Source: Planctomycetota bacterium
Lineage (GTDB): Bacteria > Planctomycetota > Planctomycetia > Pirellulales > Pirellulaceae
Assembly (NCBI GenBank): GCA_023430365.1
Contig: JAEZAS010000531.1
Span: 1 to 42,950, forward strand
Length of the DNA: 42,950 bases
Direction: 5' to 3'
Shown here: positions 32,704-40,611 of the stretch, piece by piece
Position numbering within the stretch: the first letter of the stretch is position 1
Layout: the number at the start of each line of letters is the position of its first letter
Position numbers and translations under genes: made by a program
Notes under the pieces: generated by a model
The model's database searches: none
Told to the model about the DNA's origin: nothing
What the model saw: only the letters and a program-made list of their open reading frames with translations

Positions 32704-34167
32704 CTACACTTTTTCCGGCACCACGAAGGGAGCCCGATACGGACGCGTCAGCAGCCGATTCGCGTCGTCGGCCCCCACAAACTGCTCCTTGGCCGGGTCA
32801 AACTCCAGCGCCCGACCCAGCGTGTAGGCATCGCCGTCGATCTTCACGCCGACCGCCTTGCAGTTGGCGTTGATCTGCTCCAGCGACTCCTTCACCAGCT
32901 TCTGCTGCTCCTTCTCCGCCTGCTGGGCCGCGGTCGACTCGGCCTGGCTAAGCCCAGCCGGCTTGCCGAGACGGTACGAGATGTTGGCCAGGTGGCAGAG
33001 CGCCGCCGAGTAGTGGGCCACCTCTGCGTCGCAGTTGTTGTCCTCCGGTTTTCGGCTGCGCATCGCCGCGAGAAAGCTGCCAAACGCCCCGCCTGGAGCA
33101 ACGTGCAACTCCTCGTCTACCTTGAGCGACTCTCCCTGCTCGCTTCCCTTGGCGTAGAACTTGCCGCCGCGGATCACGCCCTCGGTCGTGTAGTACTCGT
33201 TGGCGACCTTCGGCGCAAAGTCCTTGTTCTTCCCGACCAGCCCGCGGGTCTCGAACACGAGCTTCACATCGCCAAACTCCATCACGGCCAGCTGCATGTT
33301 CGGCGTCTGTCCCTGATCTTTCCCCTCAGGCACGAACCGCCCACCGACGCTCCACACCTTGGTCGGCAGCGTGGCGTCCTTGATCGCCCACCGCGCGATG
33401 TCCATTTCGTGGACACCTTGGTTGCCAATGTCGCCGTTGCCGGTGTCCCAGAACCAGTGCCAGTTGTAGTGCACCAGGTTGCCGTGAAAATCCTGCTCCG
33501 GGGCCGGGCCCAGCCACAGGTTGAAGTCGAGCCCCGACGGCGGCGCGCCGACGGGCTTCTGCCCAATGCTCCACCGCGGCTTGCAGCAATAGCCTTTGCT
33601 CACCAGCAGCTTGCCATACTTGCCCGACTGCACGGCGGCGATTTCCCTCGCCTTTCCCCCGCTGCTGCGATTCTGCGTGCCATGCTGCACCACGCGGCCA
33701 TACTTCTTCGCCGCCTCCACACACTGCCGGCCTTCGAACACGTTGTGGCTGATCGGCTTCTCGACGTACACGTCCTTCCCAGCCTGGCAGGCCCAGATCG
33801 TGATCAGCGAGTGCCAGTGATTCGTCGTGGCAATCGAAATCGCGTCGAGTTCCTTGTCCTCCAGCGCTGCACGGATGTCCTGCACGCACTTGGGCCGCGC
33901 TCCATACTTCTGCTCGACTGTCTTACTCCGCGAATTGAACAGCCGACTGTCCGGATCGATCAGGTAAGTGACCTGCGCGTCGCCACCCTTCGAAAACCCG
34001 TCGATATGGGCCCCACCGCGACCGTTGATCCCGGCGACACCGATCCGAATCTTGTCGTTGGCGCCCAGCACTTTGCCCGACGCCTTCGTTCCGGCGACGG
34101 TAAACAGCGGAAACACAGTACTGGCCGCGGCAGCCTTCAGGACGGAACGGCGGGAGGGGCGAGGCAT
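32704..34167 (-). CDS. Tat-exported Gfo/Idh/MocA-family oxidoreductase
   Basis: A 487-aa NAD(P)-dependent sugar oxidoreductase-like protein. A twin-arginine signal opens it (MPRPSRRSVLKAAAASTVFP). The Rossmann part follows with KIRIGVAGINGRGGAH, and the signature VYVEKPISHN carries the family EKP. The C-terminal part has the usual dehydrogenase fold with WDTGNGDIGNQGVHEMDIAR containing the catalytic-type His. Family members oxidise or reduce sugars and inositols, and Tat-exported versions are very numerous in planctomycetes, where they are thought to help break down polysaccharides. ATG at 34167 has AGGAG about 7 nt upstream; the TTG two codons earlier is rejected. Its probable promoter is at 34216-34244. 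Confidence 0.9.
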   Translation of the reverse strand: MPRPSRRSVLKAAAASTVFPLFTVAGTKASGKVLGANDKIRIGVAGINGRGGAHIDGFSKGGDAQVTYLIDPDSRLFNSRSKTVEQKYGARPKCVQDIRAALEDKELDAISIATTNHWHSLITIWACQAGKDVYVEKPISHNVFEGRQCVEAAKKYGRVVQHGTQNRSSGGKAREIAAVQSGKYGKLLVSKGYCCKPRWSIGQKPVGAPPSGLDFNLWLGPAPEQDFHGNLVHYNWHWFWDTGNGDIGNQGVHEMDIARWAIKDATLPTKVWSVGGRFVPEGKDQGQTPNMQLAVMEFGDVKLVFETRGLVGKNKDFAPKVANEYYTTEGVIRGGKFYAKGSEQGESLKVDEELHVAPGGAFGSFLAAMRSRKPEDNNCDAEVAHYSAALCHLANISYRLGKPAGLSQAESTAAQQAEKEQQKLVKESLEQINANCKAVGVKIDGDAYTLGRALEFDPAKEQFVGADDANRLLTRPYRAPFVVPEKV

Positions 34168-34215
34168 GATCAAGCTCCTGCAGATACGGGGTGATCGCGG
34201 GGCGGGAAGGCCCGT

Positions 34216-34244
34216 ATTACACCACGCCCCCCAACCAGTGTCCA
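34216..34244 (-). promoter_or_regulatory. Probable promoter of the Gfo/Idh/MocA gene
   Basis: On the minus strand TGGACA (34244-34239), a 17-nt spacer and TGTAAT (34221-34216): five of six each to consensus. The ATG at 34167 is 48 nt downstream. Confidence 0.55.
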
Positions 34245-34291
34245 GTTTTCACCCCCGCCAACCCCAATCACCCACCAACTCAAATCCGTAG

Positions 34292-34311
34292 CTGAATTCG
34301 CCAGAATTCAG
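34292..34311. repeat. Perfect hairpin CTGAATTC-GCCA-GAATTCAG
   Basis: The perfect member of the hairpin family (8-bp stem), inverted relative to those at 26330 and 32637. It lies about 48 nt upstream of the oxidoreductase -35. Confidence 0.7.
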
Positions 34312-34459
34312 ACCAACCCATTCTCCACCCGGTTCCGCCGTGACCCGCAACTCCTGTCTGCCTCCATCACCCGCCAACAATCGCCGTAAGTCTCCGCAGC
34401 CATCCTCAAACCAACCACCACTTACGTCACGAACACCAATCCACCCAACTCCACTGGCT

Positions 34460-34543
34460 GTTGATTTACCCCCAAGGTTTATCAACACCCACCCCGGGTA
34501 CAGGGGCCCCCAACTTGTTGATAAACCCACCGAAATTTTGAAC
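34460..34543. repeat. Pair of 27-nt palindromes in copy B
   Basis: Unit at 34460-34486 (GTTGATTTAC-N7-GTTTATCAAC) and unit at 34517-34543 (GTTGATAAAC-N7-AATTTTGAAC), 57 nt apart, mirroring the pair at 25896. Arms are more degenerate here, so copy A is the better preserved. Confidence 0.65.
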
Positions 34544-34794
34544 ACCCACCTGCCGACTCACTGATCGGCGCATCGACGTAACTCGTCCGAGCCAGCGCCA
34601 ATTCATCACCGACTTACGACGATTCCCCAAGCCCACCGCAGCGGCGCCCTTCTAAAGAAAGCCAACCCAGAAACGGGTCAACAACACCCCACTCGATCCA
34701 CCATCCCGCACCATACCAAGCAAAACACTATTTGTCAACAATTAACAAACACCGAATCAACTAACAACCACCTCACGCCAACACACCCGCCTGC

Positions 34795-34826
34795 TTCTTG
34801 GCGACTTTGCGCCTTCGCGGCTTCGC
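34795..34826. repeat. Four degenerate 8-nt tandem units, GCRAAGNC on the minus strand
   Basis: On the minus strand: GCGAAGCC, GCGAAGGC, GCAAAGTC, GCCAAGAA in exact 8-nt register. It lies 56 nt past the stop of the deaminase gene. Similar GCGAAG/GCAAAG strings recur between genes in many unrelated bacteria, from memory. Confidence 0.55.
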
Positions 34827-34882
34827 GTTCGAAAAACAACCTCGCCACACCCGCGCACTCGCCCCGCCCAAGAGATCAGCGG

Positions 34883-35461
34883 TTAGTACCATCGCTTATC
34901 CGGCTTGCTCCGCCAGGCTTCGAAGGCCGCCAACGCCTCCTGCCGCATCACCTGCTCCGCCTGCAGGCTGCGGGCGTCCATCGGACTGACGAGTTCGCGG
35001 CGGATCACTTCGTCGTCAAATCCAATCTCCGCCGCGTCCTGGGCGCTGCAGCCGTAGAACAGCCGGCCGATGCGCGACCAATAGATCGCCGCCAGGCACA
35101 TCGGGCAGGGCTCACAGCTCGCGTAGATCTCGCACCCACTCAGATCAAAGGTCCCAAGCTGCTGACAGGCGTCGCGGATCGCCACCACTTCCGCGTGCGC
35201 CGTCGGATCGTTCAGCGAAGTGACCCGGTTCCATCCACGACCCACGACGACTCCCTCGCGCACAACGACCGATCCAAAGGGCCCGCCACTACCTTCTTGA
35301 ACACCGCGGAGCGCCAGCTCGATGGCTTCGCGCATAGCGACCACGTTCGGCGATGAACCGTCAGCGGCCGGCCCCCGTACCCCGCCGCCCGCGTCACGGT
35401 CGGGCAGGAGAAACGACCAATCCGACGACGCGTTGAACGGCCCGGACGGATTCCAGCGCAT
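34883..35461 (-). CDS. Guanine deaminase-like nucleoside/nucleobase deaminase
   Basis: A 192-aa cytidine-deaminase-fold enzyme. Zinc motifs are HAEVVAIRDAC and CEPCPMCLAAIYWSRI. The segments DPTAHAEVVAIRDAC, SCEPCPMC, DAAEIGFDDEVI and the C-terminal FEAWRSKPDKRWY closely follow Bacillus subtilis GuaD as I recall it, supporting guanine to xanthine deamination in purine breakdown. The start is uncertain: ATG at 35461 has GGAAG upstream and avoids overlap with the neighbour, but its first 42 residues are unlike GuaD; ATG at 35335 (MREAIELALRGV) would match the family length. The next gene upstream ends 34 nt away in the same direction. Confidence 0.85.
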   Translation of the reverse strand: MRWNPSGPFNASSDWSFLLPDRDAGGGVRGPAADGSSPNVVAMREAIELALRGVQEGSGGPFGSVVVREGVVVGRGWNRVTSLNDPTAHAEVVAIRDACQQLGTFDLSGCEIYASCEPCPMCLAAIYWSRIGRLFYGCSAQDAAEIGFDDEVIRRELVSPMDARSLQAEQVMRQEALAAFEAWRSKPDKRWY

Positions 35462-35495
35462 GCGTTCGCTTCCGTGGAGAGGAAAACAGGCAATG

Positions 35496-36023
35496 TTAGC
35501 GAGAAGGGGCGGGCGCTTCCCAGGCGCTGGCAATGTCGGCGGCCCCAGCGTCCTTAAAGACCCGCTTCGCCACTTCGGCCTCTTCGCTGTTCTCAGTATG
35601 CACCGAGATCAGGATATTGCCGTCCTTGATTTTCCCCTCGTAGCGTTTCGCCTCGTACTCCGGGATTCCCATCCCGATCAGCGCGCCACCCACGCCTCCG
35701 AGCGTTCCTCCGATCGCCGCTCCACTGAGGGCGGCCAGGATCGGACCGGCGGCGATCATGGGTCCGATGCCCGGAATGGCAATCGCCCCAATCCCCGCCA
35801 GCCAGCCGAGAGCGCCACCGACAGCAACCCCCGCCCCGACTCCGGTGGCGATTCCCTCGGGCGTTTTCGTGTTATTGATATGAGCGAAGTCGTGCGACCC
35901 CAACCGGTCGGGAAACAGCACAGAAATGTCGTCGCTTTGAAATCCGGAGGTGCGCAACTGGTCGACAATCTCCTCCGCTTGCTTATTCGTCGCTGCGATG
36001 CAGAACACTGCGGTAGCCATCAT
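35496..36023 (-). CDS. Glycine-zipper stress protein (YflT-like)
   Basis: A 175-aa protein: an N-terminal ferredoxin-like half (VFCIAATNKQAEEIVDQLRT, DDISVLFPD), a Gly/Ala-rich central glycine zipper (about 58-115) and a C-terminal half (GNILISVHTENSEEAEVAKR). The layout fits proteins labelled general stress protein or YflT-domain protein; the zipper probably inserts into a membrane. Two ATG codons stand in tandem (36023 and 36020); GGAG upstream suits either. A related protein with the same three-part layout is encoded at 36735 on the other strand, and a BON-domain lipoprotein lies between. The function is not established. Confidence 0.75.
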   Translation of the reverse strand: MMATAVFCIAATNKQAEEIVDQLRTSGFQSDDISVLFPDRLGSHDFAHINNTKTPEGIATGVGAGVAVGGALGWLAGIGAIAIPGIGPMIAAGPILAALSGAAIGGTLGGVGGALIGMGIPEYEAKRYEGKIKDGNILISVHTENSEEAEVAKRVFKDAGAADIASAWEAPAPSR

Positions 36024-36059
36024 GGATTCTCCAGGTGAATTCGGCAGTCCGATCTACGG

Positions 36060-36509
36060 TCATTCGCGCTCGACATCCAACATGCTCGTCACGTTTTCCG
36101 CGCCGGCCACTTCGTGGGCGATTCGCTCGATCAACTGCTTCTCGTCTTCCGTCTTCACCGGGCCACGCAACGTGACTTTGCCGCCCCGGGTGATGATTTT
36201 TACGTTCTGGCCATTGATCGAAGTCGCTTGCTCCACGACCCGCTTGCGAATCGTCGCCGTCGTATTGATGTCGTCCTGTCCTTGCCCTTGATCGATCGGC
36301 GTCGGCGCGCTGCCGTCCCGGTCGCGGGCGTTGAGCGCCGTGTTGTCGACGTCGAGACGGTCGGAATCCAGACCGTCAGCGGCCGGCTGGCCGGTCGAAC
36401 TGCCGTTTGTGGCAGCGCCGGATTGGCTGGCCGTCGATTCACCTTCCAGCGAGGGACGGCAGCCGCAAATCAACAGGGACACAAGAGCAAGGAGCAAGAA
36501 GGACCGCAT
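36060..36509 (-). CDS. BON-domain lipoprotein
   Basis: A 149-aa exported lipoprotein: signal MRSFLLLALVSLLICGC with lipobox Cys, a low-complexity Ser/Thr/Gly/Asp linker (about 18-75), and a BON domain (about 80-149) with NVKIITRGGKVTLRGPVKTE and QLIERIAHEVAGAENVTSML. BON domains bind phospholipids and occur in osmotic-shock proteins such as OsmY. ATG at 36509 is supported by the signal peptide and AAAGG upstream; the long in-frame extension overlaps the opposite-strand gene at 36735 and is not real. The stress protein gene follows 36 nt downstream, so the pair is probably one transcript. Confidence 0.85.
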   Translation of the reverse strand: MRSFLLLALVSLLICGCRPSLEGESTASQSGAATNGSSTGQPAADGLDSDRLDVDNTALNARDRDGSAPTPIDQGQGQDDINTTATIRKRVVEQATSINGQNVKIITRGGKVTLRGPVKTEDEKQLIERIAHEVAGAENVTSMLDVERE

Positions 36510-36595
36510 ATCAGAGCTACCTTTCAAGCGGCGCCCGCACTTTGCGGCGCCGGAGCGCCAAGCTATCGCTGGCAAGTCGCATGCCATCCATTTTC

Positions 36596-36618
36596 GGCCC
36601 GCAAGCTTGCGGCGGGCC
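36596..36618. repeat. REP-like palindrome with GCAAGCTTGC core
   Basis: GGCCC-GCAAGCTTGC-GGCGGGCC: the right arm carries three extra bases (bulge). The core matches those at 23921 and 23981 in type (GCAA..TTGC). It lies in the 225-nt divergent gap between the lipoprotein and the plus-strand stress gene, where GGCGCC-containing dyads also occur near 36545. Confidence 0.5.
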
Positions 36619-36693
36619 TCCCCGTGGGCGCATGAATTGCACCTAAGCTCGGGAGCAACCAAGCGAACCCGCCCCAGCCCCCAATCGGCCAAG

Positions 36694-36710
36694 GCGCCGC
36701 CTTGCGGCGC
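36694..36710. repeat. Hairpin GCGCCGC-CTT-GCGGCGC upstream of the stress gene
   Basis: 7-bp perfect stem, extendable by a G-T and an A-T pair, loop CTT. It ends 24 nt before the ATG at 36735 and just before GGGAGG, so it could affect ribosome access if transcribed. Confidence 0.5.
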
Positions 36711-36734
36711 TTCAGCCAGGGAGGAAATACACCC

Positions 36735-37241
36735 ATGTCGACCCCCAGAACCATTCGCGCAGGCGTATTTACGAGCGAAGACGATGCGGAGCGGGCGGTC
36801 CGCGCCCTCATGGCCGCTGGGTTCACGTCCAAGGAAATCACCGTCATCTGCTCGGACGAGAATGTCGAAAAACGGTTCGCCCGCTTCCACCATCAGGACC
36901 GCGCCGGCGAGCACACCCCTGAGGCGGCGATGACCGGCGGCTTGATGGGAGCCACGCTCGGCGGACTGACGGCCATCGGCCTGGTCGCCTCCGGCGGGAC
37001 AGCCCTCCTCGCGGCGGGCGGCTTTGCCGCCTTCGGGGGCATAGCGGGCAGCCTCATCGGCGCCTTCATGACGCGCGGCCTGGAGAAGGAACTGGCCGAC
37101 TACTACGACCAGGCGGTCGTGCAGGGCAACATCCTCGTCGCGGCCGAACGCGAAGACGATCCCCAAGGCGTCGCCCTGGCCGAAGCGTCCCGAATCCTCG
37201 AATCCAATGGCGCGCACGCGGTCGCGCTGCCCTCCGGGTAG
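36735..37241 (+). CDS. Glycine-zipper stress protein (YflT-like), second copy
   Basis: A 168-aa protein with the same plan as the one at 35496: N-terminal domain (RAGVFTSEDDAERAVRALMA, KEITVICSDENVEK), a Gly/Ala zipper (about 66-113; GGLMGATLGGLTAIGLVASG) and a C-terminal domain (GNILVAAEREDDPQGVALAE). Sequence identity between the two looks low, but layout and the GNIL-x-V/A motif match, so they are paralogues or distant relatives. ATG at 36735 has GGAGG about 10 nt upstream. It is divergent from the BON/YflT pair, making a compact group probably induced together under envelope or general stress (inference). Convergent with the DUF1444 gene. Confidence 0.75.
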   Translation: MSTPRTIRAGVFTSEDDAERAVRALMAAGFTSKEITVICSDENVEKRFARFHHQDRAGEHTPEAAMTGGLMGATLGGLTAIGLVASGGTALLAAGGFAAFGGIAGSLIGAFMTRGLEKELADYYDQAVVQGNILVAAEREDDPQGVALAEASRILESNGAHAVALPSG

Positions 37242-37272
37242 AACCGCGGCTGGTGCAACAAGGGAGAACGCC

Positions 37273-38466
37273 TCAGCTCAAGAGCGGCTTGAGCTGCGCC
37301 TCGTCGGGGAATTCGCGCACCAGCCATCGCTCCGGGTAGACGTCCTGCGGCGCCATCAGGTCGCCCGTCTCCTTTTGGAGTTGCCGCCAGTCAAACGTTC
37401 CCACAGGACGGCCGTTGTCGCGAACCAGCGTCACCATATCGGTGACTGGCAACAGGCTCGCGACACCTTCGGTCCAGACGCAGTAGCTCGAGAAGAGCTG
37501 CGTCGTGGTGTCTTGCACGACATGAAACGTGGCGGGCAAAGCGCCCGCGCTCTCCGCCCGCTGAACGGCGGCCAGCAACTCGGCTTGATCCGCGTATTCC
37601 GCCGCGAGCGTTCGTAGCCGCAACTCGCGAAACACGCCGTACAGCGGCGAATCGGGCTCCGGCAGCCACGGCTGCCAATCATCCCCTTCCAGACGCAGCG
37701 CGATCGTCGAAATCGGTCGCGGCTGCTGAAACGATTCCCGCGCGAGCTTGCAGAGGATGCCCAGCCCCTGCGGATCGTCGGCGCCGGTGATCAGGAGCGA
37801 ATCGCGGTTCGGCACCATCGCGATATAGTCCCCCCGGACCGGCAGCCGGCGGATGAGTTCGGTAAGGATCAGCCGGGAAGCGTCGTAGTTGTCCCCCGTC
37901 GCTGAGGCGAAGCAGCGATTGTTGATGTTGGCGAACGACACGTTCCCGAGTTGCTCGAGGTTGTGCCGGGCCACTTCCAGAGCCTGGTAGAAACTCGTAT
38001 CCCACATCTCCAGTTCTTCGTGGCCGATGCTGCGCATCGCCTGCGGCAGATCGTAGACCAGCGACAGGGCGAGGTGGTCTCCCACGACGAGATGCGGCAC
38101 GTTCAGCCCCTTCGCGCCGCGGGCCTGCGATTGCAGCATGGCCGACTCGAAGTAGAACCGCGACCGCACCACGGGAAGCAAGTCAGGTTGCGCGTCGGGG
38201 AACTCCACGGGCAATTCGAAGTTGCCCATGCCGAGACAACCGCGCACGAACCGCCGAAAGACCTCCTCGCGCGCGGCGCGGGGCGTGTGGCAGTACTCGT
38301 GATAGATGTTGGCCAGATTCACCAGGCCGCCGTCGCTCCGTTCGACGACGAACTGCTCGGAGTTGTAACGCAGCGTGTCCTGCACCCCGCAACGCTTCAT
38401 CTCCGCGATCAGCCGGCTGGCGAACCGGTCCCGACTGGATCCAAAGAGAAAATCGAACCATCCCAT
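37273..38466 (-). CDS. DUF1444 family protein (YtpQ-like)
   Basis: A 397-aa cytoplasmic protein. The characteristic segment AMVPNRDSLLITGADDPQGL near residues 240-260 matches the DUF1444/YtpQ family, where V/IPNRD is followed by an ITG-x-D-D loop. Earlier parts include an N-terminal amphipathic region (GWFDFLFGSSRDRFASRL), VNLANIYHEYCHTP and SRFYFESAMLQSQ. The role of the family is unknown. ATG at 38466 is used; the preceding in-frame GTG is one codon earlier, and AGGAAA lies upstream. Convergent with the plus-strand stress gene, 31 nt between them. The 228-nt gap upstream, before the small gene at 38695, holds only a TGGTC/GACCA dyad near 38672. Confidence 0.8.
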   Translation of the reverse strand: MGWFDFLFGSSRDRFASRLIAEMKRCGVQDTLRYNSEQFVVERSDGGLVNLANIYHEYCHTPRAAREEVFRRFVRGCLGMGNFELPVEFPDAQPDLLPVVRSRFYFESAMLQSQARGAKGLNVPHLVVGDHLALSLVYDLPQAMRSIGHEELEMWDTSFYQALEVARHNLEQLGNVSFANINNRCFASATGDNYDASRLILTELIRRLPVRGDYIAMVPNRDSLLITGADDPQGLGILCKLARESFQQPRPISTIALRLEGDDWQPWLPEPDSPLYGVFRELRLRTLAAEYADQAELLAAVQRAESAGALPATFHVVQDTTTQLFSSYCVWTEGVASLLPVTDMVTLVRDNGRPVGTFDWRQLQKETGDLMAPQDVYPERWLVREFPDEAQLKPLLS

Positions 38467-38694
38467 CACGGCGTTTCCTGAGGTCGCGGCTCAAATTCCG
38501 TGGGCCCATTGTACGGTGCGGCGCGGAGCCGGTCTGTTGCGTACCCCTCTCCACTACCGGCCGACCGCCTGCGGCAACCCGCAGGCCAAAGCCGTCACTT
38601 TTCCCCTTGCGAACTGGCAAGAAAAGAGTAAAAACACCTCCCTTTCCAGGGGACTCATCCAGTTTGGGGCAGTGGTCGATCTGACCATTTTGGG

Positions 38695-38997
38695 ATGGTT
38701 AACAAGGCGCATGTCGCCACGGTGCGACGTATTTGCGAGCGTTACGGGGGAGTCGTTGACCACGGCGAGGAAGTGGATGTCATCGCGGGGGAGCTGCGGA
38801 TCGAGATCGAAACCTGGGCGACCCTGGCGGACGGCATCGAGCGGCTTTCCCAATTGGATGGGCTCCGCTACCTGGCCGTCACGAACAAGGACGCCATCCC
38901 AGACGCCCTGCGACTGACGCAGAACACCGGGATCGGCGTGATGGACTCGTTCGGCCGGATCCTGCAACCGGCGACGGGCCACTCCGAACTCGGATAG
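38695..38997 (+). CDS. Small unknown protein, possible endonuclease-like fold
   Basis: A 100-aa soluble protein that reads as a real domain: helix (HVATVRRICERYGG), strands EVDVIAGELRIEIET, helix, then YLAVTNKDAIPDALRLTQNT and GIGVMDSFGRIL. An acidic pair D then ExE on adjacent strands, followed by V-x-N, faintly recalls the restriction-endonuclease/Holliday-resolvase fold, but the typical Lys is absent and this is only inference. ATG at 38695 has no ribosome-binding site. It stands alone between the DUF1444 and DUF1501 genes. Codon pattern is like the neighbours. Confidence 0.55.
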   Translation: MVNKAHVATVRRICERYGGVVDHGEEVDVIAGELRIEIETWATLADGIERLSQLDGLRYLAVTNKDAIPDALRLTQNTGIGVMDSFGRILQPATGHSELG

Positions 38998-39135
38998 GTC
39001 GCGCTGATGGCCCATGGTTGGCTTGCCGTCTCGCCACAACGCAGCGGGTTGCGCTTGCTTTGTCCCCGGGCGGGGGGCCACACTATCGGTATCCGGCCGG
39101 TTGCTCTTCGTAGCTCAATCCCAGCAGGCGCCGCC

Positions 39136-40464
39136 ATGTTGCGCATCGATCGCCGTCAACTCCTGACCGCCGCTTCGGCGGGACTCCTCGGCAGCACCGC
39201 GGGCGGTTGGTTCTCCGCCCTGGCGAGTGAGCTGGAACGTCAACCGCGGCGGCGGCACTGTGTCCTGCTCTGGATGACCGGCGGTCCGACCCAGACCGAT
39301 ACGTTTGACATGAAGCCGGGACACGCCAATGGGGGCGAGTTCAAGGAAGCGCCGACGAAGGTTCCGGGACTGCGTTTCAGCGAGCATCTCCCCAAGCTCG
39401 CCCAGCACGCCGACAAGCTGGCCATCGTCCGCAGCTTGAGCACTAAGGAAGGTGACCATGGCCGGGGCACCTATCTCGTTCGCACCGGCCATCAGCCGAT
39501 GGGCCCTGTGCAATACCCGAGCATCGGTTCGTCACTGGCCAAAGAACTCGGCCGGGCGGACGACGCCATTCCGCAGAACGTCAGCATCGGCCCTTACCAG
39601 GCCTTTAACCAGGCCGCCTTCGGCCCCGGATTTCTCGGCCCTCGCTACGCCGCCCTGACCGTCGGCGCCGCGAACTCGATCCAAACCACACCGCTCGCCC
39701 CCGGCGCCTACGCCGAGCTCAAGGTGGACGATCTGACGCTCGCTCCCGGCGTCGAGGCCGAGCAGTTTCAGCATCGCCTCGAGTTGTGGCGGATGCTGCA
39801 GGATGGCTTTGTGCGCAAGCATGTCGGCGCCGCGCCCATCGCTCACGACACCGTCTATCAACGCGCCCTGCGCCTGATGGACAGCAAGGCGGCCGAGGCG
39901 TTTGACCTCAGTCGCGAGCCATCGAACGTTCGCGACGCCTATGGCCGGGGCCGCTTTGGCCAAGGCTGCCTGATGGCCCGTCGATTGATCGAAAACGGCG
40001 TGTCGTTCGTCGAGGTGACGCTCGGCGGCATCGAAGGGAACACCTTTGCCTGGGACACCCATCAAAACAACTTCGCCGCCGTGCGTTCCCTCTCCGAACA
40101 ACTCGACGCCGGCTGGTCGACGCTGATCGAAGAACTCGACGAGCGTGGCTTACTGGAGTCGACCACGTTTCTCTGGATCGGCGAGTTCGGCCGCACGCCG
40201 CAGATCAACGCGCAAGGCGGCCGCGACCACTTTCCCGCGGCCTGGTCCTGCGTGCTCGGCGGGGCCGGCATCCAGGGTGGGCAGGCCTACGGCAAGACGA
40301 GCGAAGACGGAACCACCGTCGAAGAAAACAAGGTCGAGATCGGCGACATCCTCGCCACCCTGGCGAAGGCTTTGGGCGTTGATCCCGAAACCCAGAACAT
40401 CTCCGACGGCGGCAGACCGATTAAAATCACGGAAGGCAAGCCGATCGAAGCAATCCTCGGCTGA
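39136..40464 (+). CDS. DUF1501 family protein with Tat signal
   Basis: A 442-aa exported protein of the planctomycete-abundant DUF1501 family, which has an alkaline-phosphatase/sulfatase-like fold. Tat signal DRRQLLTAASAGLLG; then CVLLWMTGGPTQTDTFDMKP near residue 35-55, SLSTKEGDHGRGTYLVRTGH near 105, and DTHQNNFAAVRSLSEQLDAG and WIGEFGRTPQINAQGGRDHF towards the C-terminus, all typical of the family. The role is not established. ATG at 39136 is chosen because it starts the Tat signal; the open frame upstream to 39007 does not resemble the family. These proteins usually sit beside DUF1549/DUF1553 cytochrome-like proteins; here a PVC-type propeller protein follows 148 nt downstream. Confidence 0.9.
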   Translation: MLRIDRRQLLTAASAGLLGSTAGGWFSALASELERQPRRRHCVLLWMTGGPTQTDTFDMKPGHANGGEFKEAPTKVPGLRFSEHLPKLAQHADKLAIVRSLSTKEGDHGRGTYLVRTGHQPMGPVQYPSIGSSLAKELGRADDAIPQNVSIGPYQAFNQAAFGPGFLGPRYAALTVGAANSIQTTPLAPGAYAELKVDDLTLAPGVEAEQFQHRLELWRMLQDGFVRKHVGAAPIAHDTVYQRALRLMDSKAAEAFDLSREPSNVRDAYGRGRFGQGCLMARRLIENGVSFVEVTLGGIEGNTFAWDTHQNNFAAVRSLSEQLDAGWSTLIEELDERGLLESTTFLWIGEFGRTPQINAQGGRDHFPAAWSCVLGGAGIQGGQAYGKTSEDGTTVEENKVEIGDILATLAKALGVDPETQNISDGGRPIKITEGKPIEAILG

Positions 40465-40563
40465 ACTCTCCCTGCAGCGCACGCCACCCGCCCATTTTGC
40501 CCTCCGCGTCCCCTCCCAGGACTCCCACTCCGGTGGAGGGCCCAATTCCGCGCGCCCGCGGAC

Positions 40564-40569
40564 TATAAT
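40564..40569 (+). promoter_or_regulatory. Candidate -10 element upstream of the propeller protein
   Basis: Perfect TATAAT 42 nt before the ATG at 40612; no -35 match at 16-18 nt, so it is only a weak promoter call. It could give the last gene its own transcript. Confidence 0.25.
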
Positions 40570-40611
40570 CGCATCCGGCAATTCCCACCTGGCCCGTTCG
40601 ATGGTACCCCC

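Larger units (their letters stand above)
34286..34543 (-). repeat. Dispersed modular G/T-rich element, copy B
   Basis: Reverse orientation of copy A at 25895-26373. On the minus strand, in order: the palindrome pair, the 28-nt identical block (34528-34501), the 14-nt block (34378-34365), GGCAGACAGGA (34362-34352) and the 33-nt block (34318-34286). It points towards the oxidoreductase gene as copy A points towards metK. Confidence 0.7.
34168..34882. other. 715-nt intergenic region
   Basis: Noncoding and C/A-rich on the plus strand (G/T-rich on the minus). It contains the oxidoreductase promoter, copy B of the dispersed element (34286-34543), A/T-richer sequence around 34700-34780 and an 8-nt tandem repeat (34795-34826). 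No gene was seen. Confidence 0.7.

Noticed and set aside
36510..37217. N-terminal extension of the BON lipoprotein frame
   Set aside because: Overlaps the plus-strand stress gene and would bury the clear lipoprotein signal at 36509.
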